Shown one piece after another: positions 1-50,600 of a DNA stretch of 64,000 bases. The position numbers were made by a program, and so were the translations under genes. The stretch covers positions 92,557,642-92,621,641 of the forward strand of contig CM049306.1 of NCBI GenBank assembly GCA_026874595.1. The letters are read 5' to 3'. The first letter of the stretch is position 1, and the number at the start of each line of letters is the position of its first letter. The notes beneath the pieces were generated by a model. The model was not told where the DNA came from, made no database searches, and worked only from the letters and a program-made list of their open reading frames with translations. This DNA is from Sipunculus nudus (lineage: Eukaryota > Annelida > Sipuncula > Golfingiida > Sipunculidae).

Positions 1-3000
1 CATGTTGGCAAGCTTCTTTTAGGCATCCTGCTGTATCCATATAAATAAGTAACACAGTTCTTGTTCATAATGTAAGTCCTTTATTCTAGTTTGCTATATA
101 GGACATGCCAGTTGGGGAATCTGTGCAGGACTGATTCAAACAGCCCAAGCTTCCCCCTCAGCCACTGATCAACCAATCAGTGCACAGCTGGTCTGTTATT
201 GGTCAGTTGCTGAGAGAGGCTGGCTAGGCTGATCTGGTCAGTTCCCAGATTGTGTGTTTCTTCTCTATATCAAACTTTTTAATTACTCATTAACTAATGA
301 GGATATCTCACTCAAATTTATAACATAACAATGAACACACTTAGAGACACCTTATAGTATAGAAATGAAATCATCTTGTATAGAACTTAATAACAAATTC
401 TTAGTAATTTAACAGAATCTCTGTCCCAATTAATCTTAAAATCATTTGTTGACCCCAAATTCTGATAATTAACCTGATTGTGAATTTCTGATATTTAGAG
501 GTATAATAAAAGAGATGATGAACTTTAGAATTATGGTTATATGAATGTTTTCCGATCTCTGAGTGCAAAGATATTAACTACTAAACATTTACCAGAAACA
601 CACAAATGCCATGCTAATACCTAGTATACACTGGACTCAGGCACTGAGCTATGGACACCTGACATCTTCCAGGGCATTAGCTATACTACACTACCTTTAA
701 GGTCATGTATGGTCTGGCAAGATACCAGCAGTGATTTAGTGTATATTTATATCCTTTACATAACAAGCAAATATACACATTGCAGAAACCAAGAAATTAA
801 CGAATGCTATTCAAAGCTTGAACTATCAATATGTCGATTCGTCTTTTATAGGCAGAAATTGTGACATTTTATTATACACATACATGACAGGCTGTGAGAA
901 ATTGTCTAAATATAAGAAAAAGTTTTGTTTACTTGTCACAAATTTCACTCCAGATTTCAGTGTGACTTGCTCTTCCACTCTAACATGGTGAATAGACTAA
1001 CTAATCATTTAAGGGATAAAAGTTTGATTAGAGATTAAAAGACATTTGGCTTTTCTGTGGAGATGACTGTGGTTAATTCTCTTCATATTTGCCGGGTTAA
1101 GATTTTGTGATTTTCGCTTTTTCAGTGTTTTGTGAGGGTTCTGTTTCCATGGTGCCACCATACAAAAGACCTATATAAGAGTGTAACCATTATTATATGA
1201 ATTAATTATATCAAATAATATGTGCACAAAAATTATTTAAGAGTGATTGGGCAGGTGAAAATTATTCTCATGGCAGATAATTTGAGAGATCTGATATGAT
1301 TTATAATTCCAATGTTTGAATAAACAAGATCTGTTATTATTCATAATATCACTCTTTAACCTTTCAACTTTGCCTTCCATGATGGAACCTCTTTTTCATG
1401 GAGGTTTATTTTCACGATAACTCTCTGTCACAAATATCGCAAATTTGAAACTGGCTGGCAAACAAAAAGCCACGGTACCCTGGTGTCATATGGTATTTAG
1501 TGAAAAGGTACCCGGTACATATATATTTTACAAATGTTTCTCTGTAGATAGACTCTTGTAAGTGTGAAAGAATAAATAACAAGGTGTAATTTTTACTTCA
1601 TATACATCACATGTTTAAATCATTATCACGTGCAACTAGCTGTGACATATATCAGAGATGAAATGTATGATAACAAGTTCTTCAAAGATTCAGCATACAG
1701 CTATCACATGCTTCACTGCAATTGAAATGTTCTTATCATCACGATCTCAGCATCCACCCAGACTGGATAAAGATGATTTAAAATGGATTCCTCCTAGGTT
1801 CAGTCTGTGTGTTATTGTTGTGTAATATGCGACATCTTGATGCCCAATTTTACATCTTTAGCCCTAATTATATTTTAATGACTTTGCGGTGACTCTGGTA
1901 AATTGTCAGATTGTCTGCCTTCCAGCTTCATGGCGGATGCGATAGTGAATCACTCCATTGAATTGATGCGTAACCCACAATTTGATTACAGAATAAGTCG
2001 ATGATAAAAAACTGATGTAATTACTCGAGGTCGGTGATTTATTAGGGGGGCATGGACGTTTATTACCCGAACAATCAACAACTAATCAGGGAATCGTAAA
2101 ACGTGTAACCTGTTTATAGCCTCATTTTGCTCCTCCGTAGTTTCGGTGATTAGACCAGTGGGGTTATATTTTGTTATTGATCTCATCTTAACATTGTGGT
2201 GAAGCCACCATCAGGACAACATGCATTTTTGAAGATTGCATTTTTGCATGAGATACAAGTTATAAATTTTATACTGTGATTGGCCGTTTGTTCATGAGGG
2301 TTTTCTGGTATCCTGATTATTGTCCTCATAGATATATGCATGTAGTTTTGCAAGACAAAAAGGTAAATATCATAAATTATTTGAGATCTTTTATTCTATC
2401 TACCTATTATGGAGAAGAAGTACCTACAATTTTCTTTGGAGAAGAATTTCTACTCGTTTGATGCGCTTTGGTATCCTTCTAAAATTATGAAGACTTTGAA
2501 TGCCAATCAAATACTTCATATATTAATGGGTACACTCTGGGTTGTATACTTTATGGTAAGATTGCGAAAATGAACCCACCTGAATACAGGAAATTAAAAA
2601 ATCATGAAAATGCAACCTCGCGAATATGAAGCTAACCACACTATCAGCAAGTAATGCTACATTGAAAAAAATTACTTTTTTAATTGTATTACATTACAGC
2701 CTTGTACATGTATTAAAATGCTACTTTCTTCAAGGAGGTTATATTTTCTCCTGTGTCTGTTTGTTTATTAATTTATATCTCACCAGGATTAATATAATTC
2801 TCCCAAACTAAATTCCATTTGGGAGGGGTAGGACTTAGACTAGGGAAGGTCATATCAGAGTATATTGTTACGCACGTTAACAAATTTGACTGTAGACAGA
2901 CAAAAAGTACTGATTCCTATTCACTTAGGCTAATGTCAGGGCATAATTATGACACTCGTCACCAGTTATCCAGCTACCAATTACACATCGTAATACAAAT

Positions 3001-6000
3001 AAGCCTTATTACATGTACCCTACCCATGTCTGAATATTTCACAGTTTTGACAAGAATTAATATCACAGTAATAATGAAGCCAAGGTCCTCTATCCCAGAG
3101 TGATGTCATAAGGACTCGAGCCGTACTCCAAAAATATTAGCTATCCCTTTCACTCTTCAATACCATAAATATTTGAGGGTGACACTGCAAATTGACCCCC
3201 TTTTCCACATTAATAAGTATCAAGCTAACTTAGTTAATGAACTAGAGTTTTTTACTGAAACAATCCTACAAATGTGGTTTTGTTACAGTATTATAGATCT
3301 GGATAAAGGGTTAGGATATACATGTAGTAGGATTGTTCTGATCATTTTGGCGGAGGTTTGCGCTCTGCTGAGTACTGTTTTATATCTGAGTCCTGTAATG
3401 AAAGGAACTCTTTTATTTAGCACATTTAATTTTGATATATATTCCTTCATACTGCTCTTTTAAAAAATAATTATCAGTCCCTATGTATATTTTTAAAAAT
3501 AATTGTCTAGTGTGTTCCCTCATCAAAGTATTTGTTTTGTAAATTTCTTCACATAAGTCCAGGTAGATCAATAATACAAAGAACCTTTCTTATTTGTCAA
3601 ATTGCATGTCTCAGCAAACAGCACTTTTATGCATTAGTAACCAAAGGTCTCCTTGCAAAACATTGGAAAAACCTTAATGTTTCCTCTTCAAGTGAAGTTT
3701 GTTTTTAAGGTAGTACACTTTTACATTATATTGCAGTTTACTTTCCATCTATGTTTCTTTTTGTGCCTTAAAATAAAGAAGATTAAAGTATATAAAAACA
3801 GCTGAAAGGAAATCCAATAAATTGTGAGATCAAGGGTGTGGTAACCATGACAACCAGAACTGACAACAGGGTTTGATCTTGGCATACCTTTGAACAGTCC
3901 GTCATAAATCAAGAAGGGATACAAAATGGGACGTTTTCAAGCACTTGTTGGGTGCTTTATCGTGCTGCAGTAGACGGGGAACGAGAGATAGTCAAAAATA
4001 GAGCAGGTAGAACCACACAAGTAGGTCTTTCAGCTTTGTTCAGAGATGATTGTTTGATTTCACGACCAGCTTTCTGCCGGCTGTTTAATCATAAATATGG
4101 CAAAGATCATTCATCATTTGTTTTGGCGATAGTCCGAGGTCTGATCATGATGGGGAACACAAACGAGTGACCCTAAATTACAAGTAATCCCGGACTCAGA
4201 ATAGATATTAGTACCATGACCTTGAAGGATATTACGGATCACCGGGGGTCAAACTGGGCTTTATGAATCATATCAGATATTAATATGCCGGGACCTGCCA
4301 TAGAAACTCTGATATAGCTCATCTATCATCTGTATGACTGCAGCCAAGGCTGGGCTGGTTCAGCACTGTTTTTATATAAATGCAGTGTTTATGTTGCTAT
4401 ATCAGTGTGCTGCATATATATTTTGGTGGAACCGGGCAGGAAACAGACGGCTGTGTGAACAGATATACCATGCAGGATCAAAGTGAAGATGCGACCCCGG
4501 ACTTTATGTGGCATCAGCCTGTGCGGGAGCTAAACAGAAGGCACAGTACAGAGATGTTCAACCAACAAGTCATACAGTTGTTAATATCACTCTTACCCTT
4601 CCCTCACAAAGTTATGTCTTTGTCCATAATGCTGTATCATTCTGTCCTCCTGTTATGTTTCTTACTCTTTCTCTCTGTCTCCCCTTAAGTTCATTGCCTT
4701 CGCCAGGGGAATTTGGAATCATTCCCATTGGTGTGTTTGTGTGTGTGTTTGTTCACTACATAACTCATGCAATCATGAATGGGGTATCTTGAAATTTTCA
4801 GGGTATTCTGGGATTTGGCCAGTGAAGAATCGGATAAATTTTTGTGGGGATCTGACATATGTTCCAGGAACATCATCAAGGAATATTCACAAATTTGCAG
4901 TCACATATGCATGAATGAACCTGAGAATATTGGGCCAAATAACTTAATGCAAATAATAGGGATTCCTTAGAATGCAGATTTCTGGTTTAATTATTTTTAA
5001 TAAATGTTTTACCTTTTTTTTCTCCCTTCTCACTGTCTTTCTGTATCTGAGTCTCACTCTTGTTTTATCCTTCTATTTTTGTGGTTGTCTTTGTCTTTTT
5101 CCCATGTTTATCTCACTATTTAAGCTTCCCTCTTTTTTGTGCTTATAACATGCTCTGCCTTTCATGTATCTTTATGTTTCTTTGTCACCCTCGTCCTTAT
5201 CAGCCTCTCATTTCTATTATCTTTTTATCCTTATCTAAGTTACTGTCATGTTTTTGCCTATAAGGCTTGATTGGAGAAGTTGTAAATAAAAAACAAAGTC
5301 ATACAAGGACATTGCAAAACTTGATAAAATAAATCCAGTTTAGATCAGAAACATAGATAGTAACTTGAATCTCCCATTCATACCTCCAAAACAGGAAAAT
5401 ATAAGCATCTTGAAGATATATATTGTACAGGTGTAAAATTAAATCATATTTTGTCAAAAGTATATATTTTATGGCATCACTCTTCAAAATGTGCAATGTT
5501 CTGACAAAAATAGGTGTATGTTCAAATTATTCACTTTAATTAGGCAAAAAAAGAGGGATAATCCGAGGCTTGCGTTCATCATCAGGTGACTCAACCTGTT
5601 ATGTGTAATCTCCCGGTCTACCAAAGCAGCCACGTGTCTCATTATAGTGTTGTATTTGAGCTTAAATTGGACATTGTGGTTTTTTGGGTGGCCAGACTGT
5701 AAAATGACTCACGCTGATCAAACATGTTCGTCTGTGTCGGGGGATAACTTTCCTATGCGGACAATACAAGTCTTTTTGAAAAGACATAGACCTGAAAAGC
5801 ACATGACCTGTGATGTGCTACATAATATTCAGGGTAGTGACTCTATAAATACAGTACATGCTGAGAGTAGAAAATTATAATATAACACAATACCAGAGGT
5901 TTACCATGGTTCACTATGCTTGTACTACAAAAAATATATTTGCACAGCTAACATACATATGGCATCATCAGCTCTTTGACATATAAATTCAGAAATAAGA

Positions 6001-7207
6001 AAATATACAATAAAAGATCATGAGATTTAATACAATATTATACATCATTAAAGGGAACAGAAGTAACTGTAAGGTTACTTAACATAACAGTTCAGTCTGT
6101 GAATCATCAAAGTCACACTTAATGTTTCCTATAAAATTCATAACCTTGTATTACATTGAAAATTTGTTAAAATGTTTTCATAAACTAACCTTTGTTTGTA
6201 TTTACACAAGAGTTATACCAATCATTTTGACATGCGACCTCTGACATCTGGGTTTTTGTGTGTGCATGTGCATAATGGCAGCCCCCATGGTCAGTATCAA
6301 GGAACTGGGAGATATGAACATGTTAGGGTTTGATAATAGCGTCATATCGACCCTCTGGCATAACAACCAGATTACTGGCGCCAGAGTGTCTTTACATCTA
6401 GTCTGAGGAAGGCCTTATGAAGATGCAAATATTTTTTCGTCATTTCTGACAACCCTTCATGGCCTACAGGTACACTGTCAATCAACATAAACCAGACAAA
6501 CTGTTGGCATTTTTTGTGTACTTTTTAATAATATCAAACATGAGCGAGAAAAGTTCCGTTTTAACCCAGCGCATTGGTAAACCCCTCGGCATGTTTGTTG
6601 AATTTATGACCGCATGAACACAAGCATGGCTCGCACGGGTTACAGGACGCAGGCAGCTTGCAGGAAATACAGGAAATGACCTGTGTCCATGGTGACAGTG
6701 TTTAAGTTTAGGTTGTGAGCTCATATGTATACTATTGCGTTGATTCATCATTCTTAGCATAATATTGAGATTATGGACCATTTACCACAATATGAATGCA
6801 ACCCTATGCAAGACCACTGCGATACATTCCACAATATTACTTGTATCAAGACTCGAGTAGGCTTCTAGCCCAATTATCCGATTGCCTACTGAGTCGTGTT
6901 GTCAGGGCTAGGTTTGATAAGGGCACAGGTATGTGACACAAAAGTACTCAGAGGAGAGCATCTGATCTAGAATATCTGCATGTGTATGTTAACAAGGGAT
7001 ATGTATCAATTGGCATGATGAAGAGTGGAATAACTTTTTTTATACCATGCCCAAGTCCTCAAATTTTAGTTGGAAGTATAAACAGACGAATGTTTGTGTA
7101 TATATTTCTCTGTTCTGCAGTTGACTATAATTTTTTAATTAGAGATGCCAAATATATATTATTGAAGACATTATATAGGGGCATGTCCGGCATGTTCTAA
7201 TAATATA
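1..7207. other. 5' flank, no gene recognised
   Basis: AT-rich sequence with only short open frames (under about 105 codons) that have no recognisable domains, no consistent splice signals and no codon bias. I looked here for the missing first ADAM exon, which should be a signal peptide exon ending in phase 0 with a GT donor, and found no convincing candidate. It may be upstream intron or intergenic DNA. Confidence 0.5.
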
Positions 7208-8313
7208 CAGTAGAACCTCAAATTTCTGTATCTTGTTTTTCAGAAAATTTGTTTTTCCGAAATTAAAATTTAGGAACTGTAATTTTCCTCTATAAAATGA
7301 AAAGTAGAATATGACATTCAGAAAAGATATTTTCCCTAATTACCGAATATGATTCGGAGGATAACTAGCTGAGTGGTTTTTACTCTCCTATGAAGAATAA
7401 CAAATGGCCCGATCAGCGCATCTTATTAAGCATAATAGGTCATTGAGAGCTTTTGTTGCTAAGTCATTACGGTGCATGCATTCATCTGATCACCTGTACG
7501 TGTACTGATGTACATGATTGTCCCCCTTGTTTTTTTATCTCTCTATGATTGTTTATATGTGCTTTCCTGTTGGTAAACCAACTCAAAGTTAGGTAAGAGT
7601 TCATCATATTCAGTTGACCATTTCATCAGTTTAGCTCTGTGGTTGCAATACCCAATCAGGTTTCACAAACTTGGAATGCAAAAGTTTTCTGTGCCATGAC
7701 TGGCTGTGATACCCACACCGTGATTTGGATAAAGGTTACTTGCAATCCACTTTATTCGTTCATTGATTGAATCGGTGAACAAACCTGAGGTATTACATAG
7801 CCTACAACCTTCACCTGTGGTATTTAATAGAGCTCCTTGATGCAATGACATGACACAAGTGTATCATATAAAAAAACATGTAAAAACATTTATATTACTA
7901 CCAGTAGATGGCAGCACTTTTTAGCTTGTAACAAGCATACCGTGTGCAAACATTCAGTGTGGCGACTTTGACCAAAAACATTGATTCATAGGATATAAAC
8001 ATTAGCCTTGCAAGATGTATACATGTACAGACAGTTGCTAATTTTCTTTTTAATATAGATTGCAATGATTGTAAGTGTTTCACTGATTCCTATATAAATA
8101 TAGGATTTAGAAAAAATGTTCTGAAAAGATAACGTTACTGGTAGGATCAGGATTCACCTCAAGGAACCTCGATACACTCATGTGTACCTGTACGGCTGTT
8201 GTAGTAGTTGTACACTTATTGAAAAATATGGTATACTTCACATATCTGAAACCTCAAATATCCTAACAAAATTTATGTCTCCCCTAACTATCTGGATATT
8301 CGAGGTTCTACTG
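7208..8313. mobile_element. TA-flanked inverted-repeat element (mariner/pogo-like, non-autonomous)
   Basis: The left end reads CAGTAGAACCTCAAAT and the right end, reverse-complemented, reads CAGTAGAACCTCGAAT. Both are flanked by TA, the usual target duplication of the Tc1/mariner/pogo superfamily. The 1.1-kb interior has no transposase-like frame, so this looks like a non-autonomous copy. The CAGTnnAACCT type of end is known from pogo/Tigger-like elements; exact assignment is inference. Confidence 0.7.
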
Positions 8314-8474
8314 TACGTTGTTCCCCTTCAGGATGAGTTCAGACATGTCAGGCAACCAGGCTAGGATGAATTCATAACCTGCACAGTATATTATAAGAAT
8401 ACAGATAATGTTAAATTTCTTTTGGTCCAGGTTTGCTGTCTGAACTAAATTTGTTTATTTTGTTGTCTTTGCAG

Positions 8475-45269
<36,795 letters not shown>

Positions 45270-47700
45270 TAAATGCTAAGTTTAGTGTAGTTTAGATGCC
45301 TGCAGACGATTTTACCCAGGGTGGTGATGCCAAGAGCTGCAAAATCATGAAGGCTAATGTGTCGTGTTTTCTGTGGTTTTTAGCATATTTTTTTCTAATA
45401 ATATATTGTAGCGAGAACTGTAACATGTTAAGCACAGATGATATGTTACACTTGATACCTACACTTAAACCAGGAAAATGTACCTGTTTATCTCTTTTAC
45501 TTTTAGCCATCATTTTACAAATATTGCTGTTGATAATTTATAATTTTATGTTTCCTATTTCTCAAATGAACTTGGTTATTATTTCGTACAAATACAAAAA
45601 CATTCAGGAGCATTCTTAGAACCTGCATGTCAGAGTCCAGAAATAGGATTCTTATGGATTTGAAAAAGGTGGCATTTTTTGCACGAATTCATATCTTTGA
45701 ACACTTCCTTGTTTATATAAGATGGAAACATGAAACGAAACAAAGCTTTGCACCATGTACTAATGTATGTACTGAGTGCAAATTTGGATACTGTACTGTA
45801 TCTCAAATGTGTAAAATTTCAGCTGCAATAGAAAATAGTCAGAGGGAATCATGTATTTTGAAGTTCCAGTGATTTGTGCATTCAGCATATGTCTGAGCTA
45901 GTGACTTCATGGAAGTTCACGGTATACGGATGTACAGGATAGGTTAAAGTTGGCATCAGTTGGAACATTTAAATGCTATAAAATATTATTGGGTTAAACT
46001 GGGGAAGTGCAATATTTATGTAATATTAAATTATCACCAGTTTTAAGTATTATCAGGGAGCCCACACTATATTCCAACTGTATAATTACACCAAGTGGGT
46101 GGGATGGGGGTATCTGCTGACATAGACAAGTTTGGCCACTCTGTGTTAAATATATTATTTTGGGCACACAGAGGCCTGATTTTTGCAGAGTGAAAGGAAC
46201 ATGTTTTCATTTGCTTCACTTTTGAAGTAAGGGTCTGAGTCTCAGCTCGTTATAGAAAACACAACTCACACACCCTATTCATTCTGTAATGTGGAGGAGA
46301 AGAGCATACTAGAATTAAGCATCTGTGGACGAGACAAGGTGTGTGTGCCCCAGATGATATATGAAACACACACAGAGGCCCCGCTAGTTCTGCTACTGAC
46401 TTAACGACATATCTGACTGTATATATATATATAGATATATATGTACTGTATATATTTGAAACATTCTTCTGCAAGAATATTAAGAATATTTATTGAAATC
46501 TGTTAAAATATTACACTTTATTTCATATAATCAAAGATATGTGATGCCTGTCCAGTTTATAAAATATAAAATGCATAGGAATTATGTATTGACAGGTTTC
46601 AACTTGTATTCAAATATTTAAAAGCTTTCCTGTTGCTTTGTGTATGCTACCATGGTAACATATAGCAGCTTCCAGGATGTTGTACCTGCCATCTAGTGGA
46701 AAGATACAGTACTATGTTTCTGGGGCCAGTTTTTCTGGGTCTGTCACAAATATGCAAATTAGATTACACTGTGCCTTCATCAAATGGGTCCGCTTCCAGT
46801 GCATATCTGTTCAGCTTTTTATCTTGCCATGTTAGGCCTACTGTATTCATAATTTTGCACACCACCTAACAAGTCTAGTCATTTTAGTAGCTGTACTCTA
46901 GCTGTGAAAAGAAATTGTCAGCATTTAAATGACTCTTTATTTGTGATATTATTGCTGACATGGAAAAGGTTTGTAAATTGTGTAGGGAAGCAGATATACA
47001 TGTAAACATATAGCTGTAAAGTTGATTTATTGTACCACTGGCTTAAATAAAACTAGAAATGTGTCATTTCTGTTAAATACACATAGAGGTGTGTATTAGA
47101 TTTTGTTGATATTATGAGAAAGGATGTTACAATTATATATAAAACCCTTGTGATAAGTAAATATATAGGAAATTTGCATGCATAAGAAGATCCTTTCAAA
47201 TTAAAATTTGTTAAATTAAACTGCATCAATGTGACATCAGATAAACCAAATGTTACCTTACTTTGGGTTTAGAATATATTTTAAAATATCCAGTTTACTT
47301 GCACTGTCTGAAAGCATCTGAATGGTGTTGCAAAGAATGATTACATATTATATATATATTTATATAATATGAAATATTAGCTTGCATATTCATGATATTT
47401 TTAAGTATTTGTCATACATACATCATCAACCATATGGTTTAAAAGAAATAGTGCATGATGTATGAATATGAACCTGTAAGTGCAAGTTTCTTTTCCTGGA
47501 GAGAAAAGGTCATTGATTCTCCATAACTGTAAAATGTAGGTGAACTTTTTAACATATTTTGGTGTTAATCAGCATTCAGTTATTATGATTATTCTGGCAC
47601 TGTAATTGGAGTTTTATACAAGGATGTTATTTGTAATAAAGTTAGGATTGTGGTTTGTGCTAGAAAACACATTTCTCCAATAAAAAAATTGTAGAACTAG
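45270..47700 (+). other. Probable 3' UTR of the ADAM gene
   Basis: AT-rich sequence after the stop codon. AATAAA signals lie at 47046, 47635 and 47679, and another at 50346. The true end cannot be told from sequence. A 107-codon hydrophobic frame at 45296-45619 is most likely chance. Confidence 0.5.
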
Positions 47701-50600
47701 AAATCTGCATTCTGAGGAATGCCATGCCATGTTGGGGACATTCCTGAATCCTGATCATGTTCCGGATCCACACCAAAATCTTACTGATTATTCATAGGCC
47801 CATTCCTGAAGCAGTCTGAAAACTTCATGAGATTCAGTTCATTATTGTGTGAGTTATGTTGTGCACAAACAAACACATGAATGCGGATGAATGCATACCC
47901 TTCTGCTGGAAGCAAATACTTGTATTGTATCACACATGTAGAAGCCAGTTGATTTATCTCCACATATCTCTAAGCTCAGTTCTGGTGCAGCATGTCAGTA
48001 TAAAATACCAAAATGATATTCTCTTGATCTTGCCACGTCAGAATATAATTCATCACTGATCTGAGATAATTAGCCAGAAATTTTTTTTCTGAATTTATAT
48101 TATATATATATATATATACTCTTCATCAGTTGATTTAAATCATTGCATTTAAGACTTGCATAATTTCAACATTTATGTATTTCAAGTTTTAACAAAGGAG
48201 CATGCACATATATATGAATGTGTTTGTGGATATATATATATGTATATATATATATATAAAGATTGGATTAGAAGACTAAGAGAGGTCCTAAGCCCGCTGA
48301 TGGGGAATGAAACCCTGCTTTCTGATTTTGTGTTGGATGCTCTGCCTCTGAGCTACCAGTCCTCCACATATTGAATGTACAAAGTCAGACTGCTTCATGC
48401 ACAATCACCTTGTGGGAGGACCCTTGCTTAACCCTTGAGACCCAGAAGTAGAGCATCAGATTGGATGTGAAATAGGAATGACAAGGGTATGGCTATCTAT
48501 TGGTGTGAATATATATATAAAATTAAAATTTAAACTATGCCAGACCACCAACCTCTGTATCACCAAAAGTAGTAGTAATACTGGTTGCATTTAACTATTC
48601 ATAATACTAGTTATTGTTGCATTAAATTACCATATCCTCAACAGAAATGAATAAATCACTAGAGATGTCATCATGGTTAGTACTGTAGTTATATTTTACC
48701 AGAGCAGTAACTACTGCAATAATGTGGCTACTGCTTTAATGTATATTATATATATTTTCTGTTGCACTCTCTACTTAAGTCTGGCCTTATACATGTCCAT
48801 TCTGTTATATGGAACTGTTAGTTATTCTATGATAGAATATAAGGCAGGCATAGCACATGTAACAGCAGTCCTAATTGTAACAGGCATGGGGTTTCTGTCA
48901 GGACAGAAAATAATTGACCAGCCATCTTCAGATAAACCTGTACTTTTAAATGTAGTGCTATGGAAAAAGCATCTATAATGTGTAAGGTCAAAAAAAAAGG
49001 TTTGTTTCTCAGGCATTTTTTTCAGAAATCAGTGTTGGCGGGCGTCTTTTTTTAAATTTTTTTGTATGTTTTGATAAAAATTTCAAATGATAAGAGAAAA
49101 GCATGATTATAACAAATTTATTTTGCTAAATAAATAATAGGACTACAAAACGAAGGAAATTTTATCAAAATATATGATTTTACCTTCATGAAAGAAATGT
49201 CTGAGCAGCTGGAGCTCAAAATTGGTAAGTTTGTATTGATATAAAAATTAAAAATTTTTTATGCAGGGGTTAAAAATTGACATGAGTGGTGTCTGAGAAC
49301 CATACCTTTTTGGCCTTACAAAAAAAATATTCAATGCATGAGATCTGAAGACCCTACATCATTGAAACTTGGAACCAATAGTTTGAATGTTTTTGCCATA
49401 CACCTATCCTTTATACAGGGATAAATAATGTCCCAAGTTACCTGAAGGGACTGCTGTGATTCTGGCCATTTCAAACCCATGGCTCATTTGATCTAACTAG
49501 ATACATTTTTATGTAATTAAGTGTAGGATTTCAGATTCCACGGGACTCTTTGTCTCTCTTACTCGAGTGACACCAGGATTATGTCTTTGAATAGTTGGCA
49601 CTTTTTATGTTCTTACATCAGTGTTACAGGCTGGTTCTGTCACACAGAATGCTGTTTAAAAAGTTTTTATCTGGGAACAAAATTTAAAGTGCACAGCTTG
49701 ATTCTAAGTTTGACCTGTTGTTACTTTGTCATTAATGTCCTCAGTGAACCAGAATTTGCATTTTAGGAAAGTAGATTAGTAGGTTAATTAGGAGAGTGCA
49801 TCATGCATTTACAGTTTTGTAGTTTAAAGATTGTGTCAAACAGGATATATATTTAAAGACTTTAACAAACTGTTAAAGTATAATTATTTTGGAGGGTTTC
49901 GAATGATAGGGTATATTAATTCTATATACACAGGAAAATGTAATTTGAACAGTTAAGAAATAGTTTGTTTTGAATGTTTTTTTTTTTCACAAACTGCACC
50001 AATCAATACTCAAATTGTTTTACTAAAGGAATGAAGAAGGCAATCACCTATAAAAATTCATGATACACTATACCTACAATTGTGTAGTAATGATACGTAT
50101 TATAAATCAAAGTACAACCTCTGTGTATTTTTAGGAGGATATGTGATTGTTCATTTAAGATGTTGAATCTTGCCGCAACCTTTTATATGTAATTAACAGT
50201 TCAGCCAATGGAGCCTTTGTATGCAATACCAGGCTTTGTGAATCATTTCAGTTTGCTGATGTTCATGATGTACAGTTAAACTTTGCATGACAGGAGCTTT
50301 GTTATATTATTTACAATGTGAGCTTATGTTATGCTAATTGAGATTAATAAAATGTATATTGTATCTAAGGTAAGAGGCTCACCTTCATTTTGTTGTGAAA
50401 TTATGAAGTGGGACTAAACTTGTGACTAGTGGTGTGTAAGTTAATCAATCATTTTGATGATTTATCATTTTCTTTCATATTTATAAAATGGTTGCATAAC
50501 CGCAAATGATTTGTACTTACATGCAAAAAATTCATATTAACCAGAAACAATCAAATTCAAGGAATTTATGTCCTCTGCTTCCGCCTTCAAGTCGCGGATG
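47701..50600. other. Flanking DNA with a SINE fragment, no gene
   Basis: AT-rich with (TA)n runs near 48095-48118 and 48228-48258. No supported gene. Short frames lack domains. Confidence 0.5.
48228..48375 (-). mobile_element. tRNA-like SINE fragment
   Basis: On the minus strand an A box (TGGTAGCTCAGAGGCAGAGC) and a B box (GGGTTTCATTCC, 48303-48314 reversed) are 22 bases apart. The (TA)n run at its low-coordinate side may be the SINE tail. Too degenerate for a tRNA gene. Confidence 0.65.

Noticed and set aside
4380-4792. Possible upstream ADAM exon with a hydrophobic start
   Set aside because: The hydrophobic start is followed by sequence unlike ADAM N-termini and there is no phase-matching donor; kept as unsupported.
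45296-45619. 107-codon hydrophobic frame starting 27 bases after the ADAM stop
   Set aside because: Lies in the probable 3' UTR, has AT-driven composition, no recognisable domain and no splice or promoter signal; a chance frame is likeliest.
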